Positions 34,299 to 43,137 of a stretch of 43,574 bases of DNA are shown in pieces. Each line of letters opens with the position of its first letter. The first letter of the stretch is position 1. The stretch spans positions 1 to 43,574 of the forward strand of contig NZ_JAOWRF010000152.1 in NCBI RefSeq assembly GCF_025753815.1, read 5' to 3'. The notes below the pieces were generated by a model, which did no database searches, was not told the origin of the DNA, and saw only the letters and a list, made by a program, of their open reading frames with translations. This stretch comes from Plectonema radiosum NIES-515 (GTDB lineage: Bacteria > Cyanobacteriota > Cyanobacteriia > Cyanobacteriales > Nostocaceae). The position numbers and the translations under genes are program-made.

Positions 34299-35504
34299 AT
34301 GATGAAGCTTGTGAGTAAACAAAAGGCGTTCTTTTCTGCGGTGCTAGCTTTAAGTATAATAGCGGCGGTGATGTTGTCTTTTCCTTTAAACGCGCAAAAT
34401 CCGTCTGTGGGAGCTGCGGAGTTACGCTCTGTGTGGTTAACTAATATTGATAGCGATGTTTTGTTTGAGCGATCGCGTCTGAATAAAGCTTTGCAACGCC
34501 TAGACGAATTAAACTTTAATACTGTATATCCGACTGTTTGGAATTGGGGCTGGACATTATATCCAAGTTTAGTAGCTCAAAGTGTAATTGGGCGATCGCT
34601 CGATCCCACACCGGGATTGCAACAACGTGATATGCTCAAAGAAATTGTCCATGTCGGACATCAAAAAGGCTTAACAGTCATTCCCTGGTTTGAATTTGGC
34701 TTTATGGCACCGGCTGATTCACAATTAGCCAAACGTCATCCCCAATGGCTAACGAATCGCGTTAACGGTACTCGGATCGTCAAAGAAGGTAAAGACGATC
34801 GCGTTTGGTTGAATCCCTTTCATCCAGAAGTACAGCAATTTATCCAAAACTTAATTGTCGAAATCGTCAGAAATTACAACATCGACGGAATTCAATTTGA
34901 TGACCATTTTGGTTTACCATCAGAATTGGGATATGATGCCTACACTGTTGCACTCTACAAAAAAGAGCATAATGGCAAAGCTCCCCCAAGAGAGTTTCAG
35001 AATCCAGAATGGGTAAGTTGGCGAGCGAATAAAATCACTAACTATATGAAGCGGGTATTCACAGCTATTAAAGCAACGAAAAAGAATTGCATCGTTTCTG
35101 TTGCACCTAATCCCCAGCGCTTCTCCTACGACTTCTTTTTAGCAGATTGGCAGAAGTGGGAACAGATGGGACTAATTGAAGAATTAGTTTTGCAGATATA
35201 TCGCAATGATTTGAATGTGTTTAACAGTGAATTAGAATATCCCGAAGTCAAAGCAGCACGCAGCCATATTCCCGTAAGTATCGGCATTTTATCAGGTTTG
35301 AAAGGTCGATTTGTGCCGATGCAACAAATTGAAACACAAGTGCAGAGTGTACGCGATCGCAAGTTTGCAGGTGTGTCCTTCTTCTTTTACGAAACTTTAT
35401 GGAACCTTGCCAAGGAAAAACCCCCACAACGTCAAACTAGCTTTGCGAAGCTTTTCCCCACACCCAAAGCTTATCCGAACTTGCTTTTAGGTTGGAAAGC
35501 ATAA
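34299..35504 (+). CDS. Family-10-like glycosyl hydrolase (GHL10/DUF187 type)
   Basis: 401 aa. An N-terminal signal-like segment (AFFSAVLALSIIAAVMLSFPLNAQ) is followed by the GHL10 barrel opening AELRSVWLTNIDSDVL, then FNTVYPTVWNWGWTLYPS, GLTVIPWFEFGFM and IDGIQFDDHFGLPSELGYD (about 198-216), where the acidic residues form the likely active site. Relatives such as YngK act on cell-wall or exopolysaccharide glycans, though activity is rarely proven. Start ATG at 34299 (second ATG directly after). It is followed by a G-rich tandem repeat. Extracytoplasmic role likely. Confidence 0.87.
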   Translation: MMKLVSKQKAFFSAVLALSIIAAVMLSFPLNAQNPSVGAAELRSVWLTNIDSDVLFERSRLNKALQRLDELNFNTVYPTVWNWGWTLYPSLVAQSVIGRSLDPTPGLQQRDMLKEIVHVGHQKGLTVIPWFEFGFMAPADSQLAKRHPQWLTNRVNGTRIVKEGKDDRVWLNPFHPEVQQFIQNLIVEIVRNYNIDGIQFDDHFGLPSELGYDAYTVALYKKEHNGKAPPREFQNPEWVSWRANKITNYMKRVFTAIKATKKNCIVSVAPNPQRFSYDFFLADWQKWEQMGLIEELVLQIYRNDLNVFNSELEYPEVKAARSHIPVSIGILSGLKGRFVPMQQIETQVQSVRDRKFAGVSFFFYETLWNLAKEKPPQRQTSFAKLFPTPKAYPNLLLGWKA

Positions 35505-35511
35505 GGAAGAC

Positions 35512-35589
35512 AGGGGGAGTGGGGGACAAGGGGACAAGGGGCACAGGGGGACAAGGGGGACAAGGGGGACAAGGGGGACAAGGGGGACT
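35512..35589. repeat. G-rich nonamer tandem repeat
   Basis: Consecutive units GGGGGAGTG, GGGGGACAA, AGGGGACAA and similar, nine-base period, between the glycosidase gene and the convergent M50 protease gene. The same units make up 1-90 inside chlD. Confidence 0.9.
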
Positions 35590-35671
35590 CCTTGGTGACA
35601 CACAGAACATGGGAAACATCTTTCCCCCCTCTCAAGAACTCTCCCTCTCAAGAACTCTCAAGAACTCCCTA

Positions 35672-37150
35672 TTACCCAATTCCCAAACGTCCAGCCAAAG
35701 CGGGAGCTAAAGGTAAAAGGGTCGCTATCATTAAGAATAAAGCTAAAAGACCCAAAGCAGCGCGTGCGTCGTCGGGTTCGCTAATTTCGTTCAAGCTAGG
35801 ACGTTCTAAATCCCTTTGTAAAAATAAAATCACGATCGCCCAATACATTGCAAGGGGATTCGCTAGAGATGCTATCCCTAAAACAATTAAAGTTGCTACT
35901 GTAACTCTTCCTGCGGTTTTGCGTCCATAAATCGCTTGGACAATCCGTCCACCATCTAATACACCAGCTGGCATTAAGTTGATCGCGGTGATGACCAATC
36001 CTAACCAACCAATCACCACTAAAGGATGAATACTTACCACAGATGATTGTAACGCGGAACCGAGAATTATCCGCGCCAAGCTTCCTACTAAAATCGAACC
36101 TTGGAAAAACTCGCTTGGTAATTGAAACAAGCTACCTTGATGAGAAAGCAGCAAGCCTATTATTAATGTTACCAAAGAAGCAATTCCGCCGGCGGCTGGA
36201 CCTGCGATCGCAATATCAAATAATACCTTGCGGTTGGGTAATAAAGATTCAAACCGAGTAATTGCCCCAAATGAGCCAATTTGCACAGCAGGAAGAAAGA
36301 ATGGTAAACTTAAGCGGATTTGGTGCTGTCGTGCCATTAACCAATGACCAATTTCGTGAAGAAGCAAAATCGCCAAAATACCTGCACCGATGGGTAAAGC
36401 TTCAGCAAAGCGGGATGGATTGTCAAATAAATCAAATCTTAAGAGTAAACCGGCTGCTTCTAAACAGGTGGCGATGGTTGCTATAAATAAAATACCCGCA
36501 AAGATTTTTTGTGATCCTGTTGACGGACGTGGGTCATTACTGCTGGGTAAGACGATAATTACAGGTTTCCCATCTGGGTTTTCGACGAGGAACAAGCGAT
36601 ATTTATCGCCCAAACGTTCTTGTAAACTGATGGTAAGGCGATTGTGAACTTCTTCGGGATCTCCCCGCAAATTACCTTTGAAAATCGCTCCTTGTTGATA
36701 AGCGATCGCTTCTGTGGCAAAAAATGTATCTAAACCGAAAATACCTTTAATTGCGTTCAATTCCTCTTCCGGAATTGGCGGATCTTCCAGCTTTAATTCC
36801 GCATTAAGTGCATTTGTTGGAGTTTCTGTTGCTAGGGTAGCGGCTAATCTTTCGGTTGCACGCTGTTTTAAAATCGCGTCTTGTCCAGCTGCTCGCAATT
36901 TTCTTCCCAAAAATATGTATAAGGCAGTCGATCCCACCAATAAAAATAACACACCGACTATATTGATGTAAATCCCGGCAGCAAACAAGCCAAAAAACAA
37001 CAGCCAAGGAGTCATCAACACCACCGACTGCAACCAAGCTAAGATGCCAAGTTTACCAAATGGTCTGGCGCGATAAAAGCCCCAAGCCAAAATACCGAAA
37101 AAAACCAGCACGATTGCCGTAAGAATAGGAGTTTCTGAAGCAGTAAGCAT
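35672..37150 (-). CDS. Site-2 protease family (M50) membrane metalloprotease
   Basis: About 492 aa. The zinc site is visible as HEIGHW (about residue 264) and the later NLMPAGVLDGGRIVQ (about 390), the HExxH plus LDG pair of intramembrane-cleaving M50 proteases. Many hydrophobic segments flank them, and an N-terminal cytosolic region with a charged linker (about 100-250) separates the first two helices from the catalytic core. The start is the ATG at 37150 (MLTASETP); the upstream extension to 37273 has no ribosome binding site. Cyanobacterial members of this group are related to the EGY1-like chloroplast proteases. Substrate unknown. Confidence 0.88.
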   Translation of the reverse strand: MLTASETPILTAIVLVFFGILAWGFYRARPFGKLGILAWLQSVVLMTPWLLFFGLFAAGIYINIVGVLFLLVGSTALYIFLGRKLRAAGQDAILKQRATERLAATLATETPTNALNAELKLEDPPIPEEELNAIKGIFGLDTFFATEAIAYQQGAIFKGNLRGDPEEVHNRLTISLQERLGDKYRLFLVENPDGKPVIIVLPSSNDPRPSTGSQKIFAGILFIATIATCLEAAGLLLRFDLFDNPSRFAEALPIGAGILAILLLHEIGHWLMARQHQIRLSLPFFLPAVQIGSFGAITRFESLLPNRKVLFDIAIAGPAAGGIASLVTLIIGLLLSHQGSLFQLPSEFFQGSILVGSLARIILGSALQSSVVSIHPLVVIGWLGLVITAINLMPAGVLDGGRIVQAIYGRKTAGRVTVATLIVLGIASLANPLAMYWAIVILFLQRDLERPSLNEISEPDDARAALGLLALFLMIATLLPLAPALAGRLGIG

Positions 37151-37302
37151 TTGAAATCTATTTTTTTTAATTTTCGCACGGGCGACGGTCAATTTTGCGG
37201 TGACATTACTACTAATCTTAGGGATGAGCGCAAATAAATGGAAAACGAACCGCACTACAAGAGCACAGGACACAGAGTTTAGCTAGGGCAATCATATCGG
37301 TC

Positions 37303-37366
37303 GTAGAGACGTTCCACGCTTTAGGTCTCACTGCGGTAGAGACGCTCTGGAACCGGAGCATCTCGA
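37303..37366. repeat. Degenerate 29-bp palindrome family copies
   Basis: GTAGAGACGTTCC followed by a diverged second unit GTAGAGACGCTCTGGAACCGGAGCATCTC, in the gap between the M50 and ankyrin genes. Confidence 0.7.
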
Positions 37367-37383
37367 CAATTTCTGACTTTTTT

Positions 37384-38664
37384 TCATTCTTCTGCGCTAG
37401 CTGCCCGCAGACTTTGCACCACGTCTTTATAACCATTAAATTCGGCGATCGCCAAAGCCGTATAACCACCTTGATTTTTTAAATTTACATCTGCACCAGC
37501 TTTAATTAACATCTGCACCGCTTCGTTATAACCCCGTGATGCTGCCCACATTAAAACTGTTGCTCCGGCTGAATCGATATAATTGACATCTGCACCCTTA
37601 TCTAGCAGTTGCTGCATTATCTTTATTTGATTTTTTTCCGCAGCTTTCATCAAAACCGTTTTGCGATCGCTTCCTTGAGTATTAACATCAGCACCGTAGT
37701 CTAACAATACTTTCACCGTCTCGGTGTGTCCTTGCGATACACAAAGCAACAAAGGCGTTTCGCTTGATTTTCCATTTACATCCGCACCTTGCCGCAACAG
37801 CGCCTCAACAATTTTACTATGTCCCTGCAACGCCGCAACAAGCAATGGTGTATCGCCCAGGTGGTTTTGAGAATGCACATCCGCACCCCGGCTGAGTAAC
37901 ACTTCTACCACATCACCGTAGCCTTCAACAGCCGCAAGGTGTAAAGCAGTTTCACCATCTTTATCTTGGGTATTCACATCCGCACCACAATCTAATAGAA
38001 TTGAAGCGATCGCATTCCTACCCCCTGCTGCTGCTGCTGATAGTGCAGTTCCCCCATCTTGATTTTGCCGCTTTACATCAGCCCCCGCTGCCAGCAATGC
38101 TTGTACAACTGCCAAATGTCCCAAGTCTGCCGCTCCCATCAACAAAGTCTCACCATCTTCATCTTGGCTATTGACATCTGCGCCTGTTTGTAGTAATGTT
38201 TTTACAATTGCAAAGTGTCCGTGTTTAACTGCCACTTTCAAAGCAGTGTCATCATCATTATCTGTGACATTGACATTTGCATTTGCGGTAAGTAAGACTT
38301 TCACCACATCAAGATAACCTTTCAAGGCTGCTGCCATTAAAGCTGTGCTGCCATCTTCATTAATCGCATTGACATCAGCACCTCTAGATATTAAAAGCTG
38401 CACGATATCAACTTGATTGGCACTCGCAGCCAACATTAAAGCTGTCAATTTATAGCGTTTTCTGGGTAAATTGATATTTGCGCCTGCATCTATAAGCGAT
38501 CGCACAATTTCGGTGTAGCCTAAAGAAGCCGCAAACATTAACGGCGTAGTTCCAGTGCGATCGCACGTATCAGCAAGCGTACCATGAGTCAGTAGCGCTT
38601 GCACAAGCTTGAGATCCCCACGAGTAATTGCTTTTATTAACGGAATATCTTGAGTAGAAACCAT
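37384..38664 (-). CDS. Ankyrin repeat protein
   Basis: About 426 aa of tandem ankyrin repeats from end to end, around twelve units of 32-33 residues (for example DEDGETLLMGAADLGHLAVV then QALLAAGADV). Repeats carry the usual DxxGxTxLxxAAxxGHxxVVxxLLxxGADVN consensus. No catalytic domain or signal peptide is visible, so a cytoplasmic protein-interaction scaffold is likely. The start is the ATG at 38664 because GGAGGG lies eight bases upstream; the longer frame to 38760 lacks such a signal. Partner unknown. Confidence 0.9.
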   Translation of the reverse strand: MVSTQDIPLIKAITRGDLKLVQALLTHGTLADTCDRTGTTPLMFAASLGYTEIVRSLIDAGANINLPRKRYKLTALMLAASANQVDIVQLLISRGADVNAINEDGSTALMAAALKGYLDVVKVLLTANANVNVTDNDDDTALKVAVKHGHFAIVKTLLQTGADVNSQDEDGETLLMGAADLGHLAVVQALLAAGADVKRQNQDGGTALSAAAAGGRNAIASILLDCGADVNTQDKDGETALHLAAVEGYGDVVEVLLSRGADVHSQNHLGDTPLLVAALQGHSKIVEALLRQGADVNGKSSETPLLLCVSQGHTETVKVLLDYGADVNTQGSDRKTVLMKAAEKNQIKIMQQLLDKGADVNYIDSAGATVLMWAASRGYNEAVQMLIKAGADVNLKNQGGYTALAIAEFNGYKDVVQSLRAASAEE

Positions 38665-38967
38665 AAATAACCCTCCGAAGTGCGATCGCTTAACGAGTAC
38701 AAATGACTGGGTTACTTCCACACTACAAGAGAATCGGAAATAACCACAGATGCACCCCACCCCCTAAACGGCTCAAGGCAGAATACACAAATAGACATTA
38801 TCTGTGTTTATGTGTGTTTATCTGCGGTTTCTGAAAAATCTTTAGCTTATATCTTCCATCTAGCGATTAAGCGACCATACAAACATTCACAAGCACACAC
38901 CTGACTTTTCACTCTTATTTCTTCCTTTGCGCCTTTGCGACTTGGCGTGAGATAAAAATAACGTAGT

Positions 38968-39175
38968 TCACTTACCTAAAAATTGCTGTAACTTATCCCC
39001 TGCGACAGCGCTGACAGTCTTGCCATTAATCAGACTAACGCCGATGACAATCGACTCTGGGATACCATCTAAAAGTGCGCGGACAGCGATCGCCAAACCA
39101 CTACCACTATCTGCGTCTTCCGATGGTTGATGGTTGCCAGATCGCTTGCGATGCTTGGCTCCCTGAGTCTTCTTC
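38968..39175 (-). pseudogene. Remnant of a ZIP-family metal transporter
   Basis: The open stretch reads QPSEDADSGSGLAIAV then RALLDGIPESIVIGVSLING and stops soon after. GLAIA..ALLDGIPES.VIG.SL is the metal-binding helix of ZIP/ZupT-like proteins. Only this internal piece survives, followed by TVSAVAGDKLQQFLGK and a stop; there is no start. It is a short decayed fragment. The rest of 38761-39255 holds CTTTGCG-type short repeats and no other gene. Confidence 0.65.
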
Positions 39176-39255
39176 TATAAGAAATAGCTTTGCAATCTTT
39201 CCTCAAGGGATTATGCTAACTTTTATAAAGATTTAATAACTAGGCGGGAACACTT

Positions 39256-39726
39256 ATGAATATCGCACTTTCTCCATCCGTGAAATATTGGCTGAACTTC
39301 TTTCACCCGGTAATGATGTGGGCGCTACTGCTATTCTCAATTTACGCTGCCTATTTAGGGTTGCAAGTACAGCGTACCAGACATGCTGGAGGTGAAGAGA
39401 AGAAAGAGCTGATTAAAGGTAAATATAACGTCAAACACTATCAAATCGGGTCAATACTCTTAGGTTTGATGGTGGCAGGTGCCATCGGTGGTATGGCTGT
39501 CACTTACATCAATAATGGTAAGTTATTTTTCGGACCTCACCTCCTAGCAGGGCTTGGGATGACGAGTATAATTGCATTTTCTGCGTCCCTATCTCCTTTT
39601 ATGCAAAAAGGCGCAAATTGGGCGCGGATGACTCACATTTTGTTGAATTTCACACTTTTGGGACTTTTTGCTTGGCAGGCTATTACTGGTGTGCAAATTG
39701 TTCAAAGACTTCTTACTAATGCATAG
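39256..39726 (+). CDS. DUF4079 domain membrane protein
   Basis: 156 aa, four hydrophobic segments: VKYWLNFFHPVMMWALLLFSIYAAYLGL, YQIGSILLGLMVAGAIGGMAVTYI, HLLAGLGMTSIIAFSASLSP and MTHILLNFTLLGLFAWQAITGVQI. Conserved histidines near helix ends (FHP, HYQ, HLL, MTHILLN) match the DUF4079 family, which is cyanobacterial/plastidic and has a cytochrome-b561-like, possibly haem-binding, arrangement. Function is not established. Full-length. It stands alone, with an AT-rich upstream region and tandem repeats downstream. Confidence 0.85.
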   Translation: MNIALSPSVKYWLNFFHPVMMWALLLFSIYAAYLGLQVQRTRHAGGEEKKELIKGKYNVKHYQIGSILLGLMVAGAIGGMAVTYINNGKLFFGPHLLAGLGMTSIIAFSASLSPFMQKGANWARMTHILLNFTLLGLFAWQAITGVQIVQRLLTNA

Positions 39727-39842
39727 TTAGTTAGTTGGTTGTTGGTTGTTAGTGGATAGTGGTTGGTTGTTGGTTGGATAGTTGGAGCGTTGGAGCGTTG
39801 TTAAGATTTACCACTATCCACTATCCACTATCCACTATCCAC
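39727..39842. repeat. Heptamer STRRs forming an inverted pair between convergent genes
   Basis: The left half has AGTGGATAGTGGT-type units and the right half their complement (ACCACTATCCACTATCCACT), so transcripts from either side could fold into a hairpin. Confidence 0.8.
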
Positions 39843-40523
39843 TCAACGCTTTTTCTGAGAATTAACAGGAAAATCTATTCCTAAAGATTGATGAAAATCT
39901 TGCCGAACCTTGCGTGTAAGGCGCTTTGAGACTTGACGGACGATTTGGTTAAGTAAGCGATCGCCTGTAGATTGCACCAAAGACTTAGGCAAACGCTGAA
40001 TAAACTTGGGAAAGTGAATATCAACAATCAAATCCAATTCCCATTCAACTCGTGTGATCTCAGAAATATTTGTGAGTGCATCGTTTGCCGCACCTTCTAT
40101 CATACGTAACGATGCCTTATAATCTACGTCATAACCGGGGGGATAGTAGCCGGGGATGGGTATAGTGTGGATGCAGTAAATACCATCAAGGGGAGGTAAC
40201 AGTTCCAAACCAATTTTTGGCTCCACCTCATAACCAAAAGAGCCAAAACGACCAATTCCTAAAGCATAACCATTTTCCCCTAGCGGTTGCACCTTCATCG
40301 GTTCAGCGCAGCGCGAAAACCATGAAGAATGAGCATTGAGATACTCAGCAACCAAGCTTGCTTGGGCATACAATTCCATCGAGTCGTGATAACGACCATA
40401 AAATTTTGTTGGTGTTCCACCAATTGCCTGCTCTAAGGCGTCTTCAGTATGTGCTAGTGATTCCACAGGTACAACTGCTTCTTTTATTTCAAAGGATTGA
40501 TATTCGCGATTTTGTGAAAGCAT
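39843..40523 (-). CDS. DUF1997 family protein
   Basis: About 226 aa after choosing ATG 40523 (MLSQNREYQSF), which has AGGA upstream; the frame is open to 40625. The pattern (TKFYGRYHDSMELYA, SWFSRCAEPMKVQPLGENGYALGIGRFGSFGYEVEPKI and ITRVEWELDLIVDIHFPKFI) is the DUF1997 family found in cyanobacteria and plants, whose fold may be START/SRPBCC-like and whose function is unknown. No membrane segments. It is divergent from the oxidoreductase gene. Confidence 0.8.
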   Translation of the reverse strand: MLSQNREYQSFEIKEAVVPVESLAHTEDALEQAIGGTPTKFYGRYHDSMELYAQASLVAEYLNAHSSWFSRCAEPMKVQPLGENGYALGIGRFGSFGYEVEPKIGLELLPPLDGIYCIHTIPIPGYYPPGYDVDYKASLRMIEGAANDALTNISEITRVEWELDLIVDIHFPKFIQRLPKSLVQSTGDRLLNQIVRQVSKRLTRKVRQDFHQSLGIDFPVNSQKKR

Positions 40524-40702
40524 ATAAACGTTCCTGTATAATCTTGCGTTTACCTGTATTAATAATAATTCCCACGTCGGGTCAGACAATTCGCACGCTA
40601 GAGTACATTTTGACGGAAACTTCAAAAATCTGCCAGCAACTTCATAGAATCACTAAAATAGTGAACGAAGAAATCAAACATTAGTTTCCCAGGATAGCGT
40701 TT

Positions 40703-41368
40703 ATGATGAAAGCATTTGTAGCAGGGGCAACAGGTGAAACAGGTCGTAGGATAGTACAAGAACTAATTGCAAAAAATATACCCGTCCGTGCTTTGGTACG
40801 TGACGCAGAAAAAGCGAAGGGTATTTTGCCTCCTGATGTTGAGTTAGTTGTAGGGGATGTATTAACACCCCTAAGTCTGACGACTGCTTTAGGAGATAGC
40901 ACAGTATTACTTTGCGCTACTGGAGCTAAACCTAGTTTTGACCCCACAGAACCTTATAAAGTAGATTTTGAAGGCACTAAAAATTTAGTAGATGCTGCCA
41001 AAGCTAAGGGAATAGAGCATTTTGTTTTCGTTTCTTCGTTGTGTACTTCTAAGTTATTTCATCCTTTGAATTTGTTCTGGCTGATTTTGGTTTGGAAAAA
41101 GCAAGCTGAAGAATATATCCAGAAAAGCGGTTTGACTTATACAATTGTCCGTCCTGGCGGGTTAAAAAATGAGGATAATTCCAATCGAATCGTCATGCAA
41201 AGTGCTGATACACTGTTCGAGGGCAGCATTCCCCGGCAGAAAGTAGCCCAAGTTTGTGTCGAGTCACTGTTTGAAAGTGCCGCACGCAACAAAATTGTTG
41301 AGATTGTTGCTAAACAAGAGGCTACCTCGAAAAGCTTTGGAGAGTTATTTGCTAACGTAGCTGAATAG
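40703..41368 (+). CDS. NAD(P)-binding oxidoreductase (atypical SDR)
   Basis: 221 aa. Rossmann fingerprint VAGATGETGRRIVQELI (about 6-22, TGxxGxxG type), then VRALVRDAEKA and DVELVVGDV, the catalytic-region segment FVFVSSLCTSK, and YTIVRPGGLKNE. It is the NmrA/atypical SDR type commonly called NAD(P)H-binding. In cyanobacteria and plants such proteins occur in chlorophyll or quinone metabolism, but no specific substrate can be read here. Start ATG, with a second ATG next to it. Confidence 0.85.
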   Translation: MMKAFVAGATGETGRRIVQELIAKNIPVRALVRDAEKAKGILPPDVELVVGDVLTPLSLTTALGDSTVLLCATGAKPSFDPTEPYKVDFEGTKNLVDAAKAKGIEHFVFVSSLCTSKLFHPLNLFWLILVWKKQAEEYIQKSGLTYTIVRPGGLKNEDNSNRIVMQSADTLFEGSIPRQKVAQVCVESLFESAARNKIVEIVAKQEATSKSFGELFANVAE

Positions 41369-41375
41369 AAGAGTT

Positions 41376-41404
41376 GTAGAGACGTTCCGAGGGAACGTCT
41401 GTAC
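41376..41404. repeat. 29-bp palindrome family copy
   Basis: GTAGAGACGTTCC-GAG-GGAACGTCTGTAC, 8 bp after the oxidoreductase stop codon. Confidence 0.8.
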
Positions 41405-41513
41405 TAAAGGCACTCCCGTTAGGAGTTAGGAGTTAAAATTCCTCACTTTCGGTAGGTTTGGGAGTGCGTCGATTATTCTTGTTGATTATACGCAAATTGT
41501 AAGGAGTCCGAGT

Positions 41514-42173
41514 CTGAAAAGCGTTGAATCGAAAGGTGTTGAAAAACTGATTGGACCGATAGCTGCACTTCTCGGCTTTGTATATTTGTTGCAGTGGTAT
41601 GTATTTGGGGATTTGCGATCGCATAACGATCCCGTCTTTGGTCAAAAAAATCCCCCCTTGGTGATGAAAGGTGGCGATCCTTATATTCGTGCTTTAATGC
41701 GAACTATATCAGCAAGTGAAGCAAATAGCGATCGCCCTTATTCTCTGTTATATGGTGGACAGCAAGTCAACGATTTAAGCCAGCATCCTCAAATATGCGT
41801 CGCAATTGTTACTGGTCCCAATACAGGCAATTGCTCAACCGCTGCTGGGAGATATCAAATCATCAACACTACTTGGTATAGAATTGCCCCTCGCTATCAT
41901 CCCAACCCGACGCGGTTTGTGTTTTGGGCAAATTATAGTTTTGCACCCGAATATCAAGATGCAGTAGTTTACAGTTGGTTAAGCGATCGCAAAGTTTGGG
42001 GAACTGACATTTCTCAACTGCTACATCAAGGAAAGTTAAATGAAGTTTTGAAAAGACTTTCCCCCACTTGGACAAGTCTCGGATATGGCATAGAAACTAA
42101 TTCCGTCAGTCGATATCTACCCAACATTTATCAAAAAAACCTGCAAGAAGAACTAAACGCTACGAAAAATTGA
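41514..42173 (+). CDS. Membrane-anchored lambda-endolysin-like lysozyme (GH104-type)
   Basis: Lytic glycosidase-like protein. The core shows ALMRTISASEANSDRPYSLLYGG (catalytic glutamate in SEA), then STAAGRYQIINTTW and YSFAPEYQDAVVYSWL, as in phage lambda endolysin R-type transglycosylases. The annotated part from 41586 (TTG) is 195 aa, but the frame stays open upstream and would supply a membrane anchor LIGPIAALLGFVYLLQWYVF. AAGGAG at 41501-41506 lies seven bases before an in-frame CTG at 41514; I therefore place a tentative start there (219 aa) with a non-standard start codon. It probably cleaves peptidoglycan at the cell envelope. Confidence 0.7.
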   Translation: MKSVESKGVEKLIGPIAALLGFVYLLQWYVFGDLRSHNDPVFGQKNPPLVMKGGDPYIRALMRTISASEANSDRPYSLLYGGQQVNDLSQHPQICVAIVTGPNTGNCSTAAGRYQIINTTWYRIAPRYHPNPTRFVFWANYSFAPEYQDAVVYSWLSDRKVWGTDISQLLHQGKLNEVLKRLSPTWTSLGYGIETNSVSRYLPNIYQKNLQEELNATKN

Positions 42174-42230
42174 TTCGTAGTAAGCGTTTAAACGCTTATT
42201 TCCCTAACCCCGATAAATATAACTTCAAAC

Positions 42231-43037
42231 CTAAATCAAAAACTTCCTGATATATTCTCCAAAAGCCAAAGTACTTTCAAAATGTATATTATGCCCCGAA
42301 TTACTAATTACTTTTAGCTGGGCTTCACATACATTAACCATTTTTCTATTAACACCTATAAATTTTTCATCGTACTCCCCAACTAATAACAGCAACGGGT
42401 TTCTATTCTCTTCGAGTTTTTTCCACAAACAAGGTTGACATCCAGTACCCATAAAGCGCAATGATTTAGCCAATTCTAAAGGATTATTCTGCAACCGACT
42501 TTCTATCATGCCCTCAAACTCAGGATGATTTTTTATATAACCAAAAATCCGCTGATTATACCAATTTAAGAGAAAAGCTCTAAAATCACTTTCTTCAACA
42601 CATCTTGTTAATTTTCTCGCTATTTGTTCATCAGATTTAACTCGCTCTAATCCTTCGGCTTCTGCTATTAAACCAGGAGAAGCTGATTCTAAGATAACTT
42701 TAGAAAAACGTTGAGGAAAATGCAAATTTAGGTATAAAGCCAATCTTCCACCCATTGAATAACCAACTAAAAAGCATTGAGCAATTTTTAGGTTATCTAA
42801 TAAATTAATTAATGCTTGTGCCGTGTTTGCCATTGTATAGCACTCATCACTACCAAAAACTTGAGTTTTCCCATGTCCTGGAAGGTCAATTGTCAGACAA
42901 TAAAAATCATCTGCTAGTAATTTTATTGTTTCATCAAATTCATGACAATTACCCATAAATCCATGTAAAAAAAGAATTGTTTTTTTTTGATAATTGCCCG
43001 TGAAAGAATAGTGAAATTGGTAATTTTCCAGGGACAT
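42231..43037 (-). CDS. menH: 2-succinyl-6-hydroxy-2,4-cyclohexadiene-1-carboxylate synthase-like
   Basis: 268 aa alpha/beta hydrolase. LHGFMGNCHEFDETI (about 24-38, oxyanion-hole HG) and the nucleophile elbow VGYSMGGRLALY (about 91-102) are the MenH pattern; the catalytic Asp is likely in VGEYDEKF and the His in NSGHNIHFES. Cyanobacteria use MenH in phylloquinone synthesis for photosystem I. Assignment as MenH rather than a general hydrolase rests on the FMGNCHEFD and GYSMGGR..L blocks. No other men gene is in the window. Confidence 0.78.
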   Translation of the reverse strand: MSLENYQFHYSFTGNYQKKTILFLHGFMGNCHEFDETIKLLADDFYCLTIDLPGHGKTQVFGSDECYTMANTAQALINLLDNLKIAQCFLVGYSMGGRLALYLNLHFPQRFSKVILESASPGLIAEAEGLERVKSDEQIARKLTRCVEESDFRAFLLNWYNQRIFGYIKNHPEFEGMIESRLQNNPLELAKSLRFMGTGCQPCLWKKLEENRNPLLLLVGEYDEKFIGVNRKMVNVCEAQLKVISNSGHNIHFESTLAFGEYIRKFLI

Positions 43038-43043
43038 ACTACA

Positions 43044-43115
43044 TCATGTCCGTTTAATTAACAGTAATAAAAACATCGTAACCATTGTAGAGACGTTCCG
43101 GCGGAACGTCTTTAC
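43044..43115. repeat. 72-bp dispersed repeat, copy 2
   Basis: ATCATGTCC, TTAATTAACAGTAATAAAAA and the palindrome GTAGAGACGTTCC...GGAACGTCTTTAC (43087-43115), in the same order as at 23974-24045. It lies just upstream of menH. Confidence 0.8.
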
Positions 43116-43137
43116 AGTATATATCGATTGTTATTTT

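Noticed and set aside
35512-35589. G-rich repeat considered as a CRISPR or a G-quadruplex regulator
   Set aside because: No spacers, no cas genes. G-runs exist, but the repeat lies between convergent genes with no regulated start nearby.
41586-42173. Lysozyme considered as part of a prophage
   Set aside because: No holin, integrase, tail or other phage gene is nearby; flanking genes are ordinary chromosomal ones.
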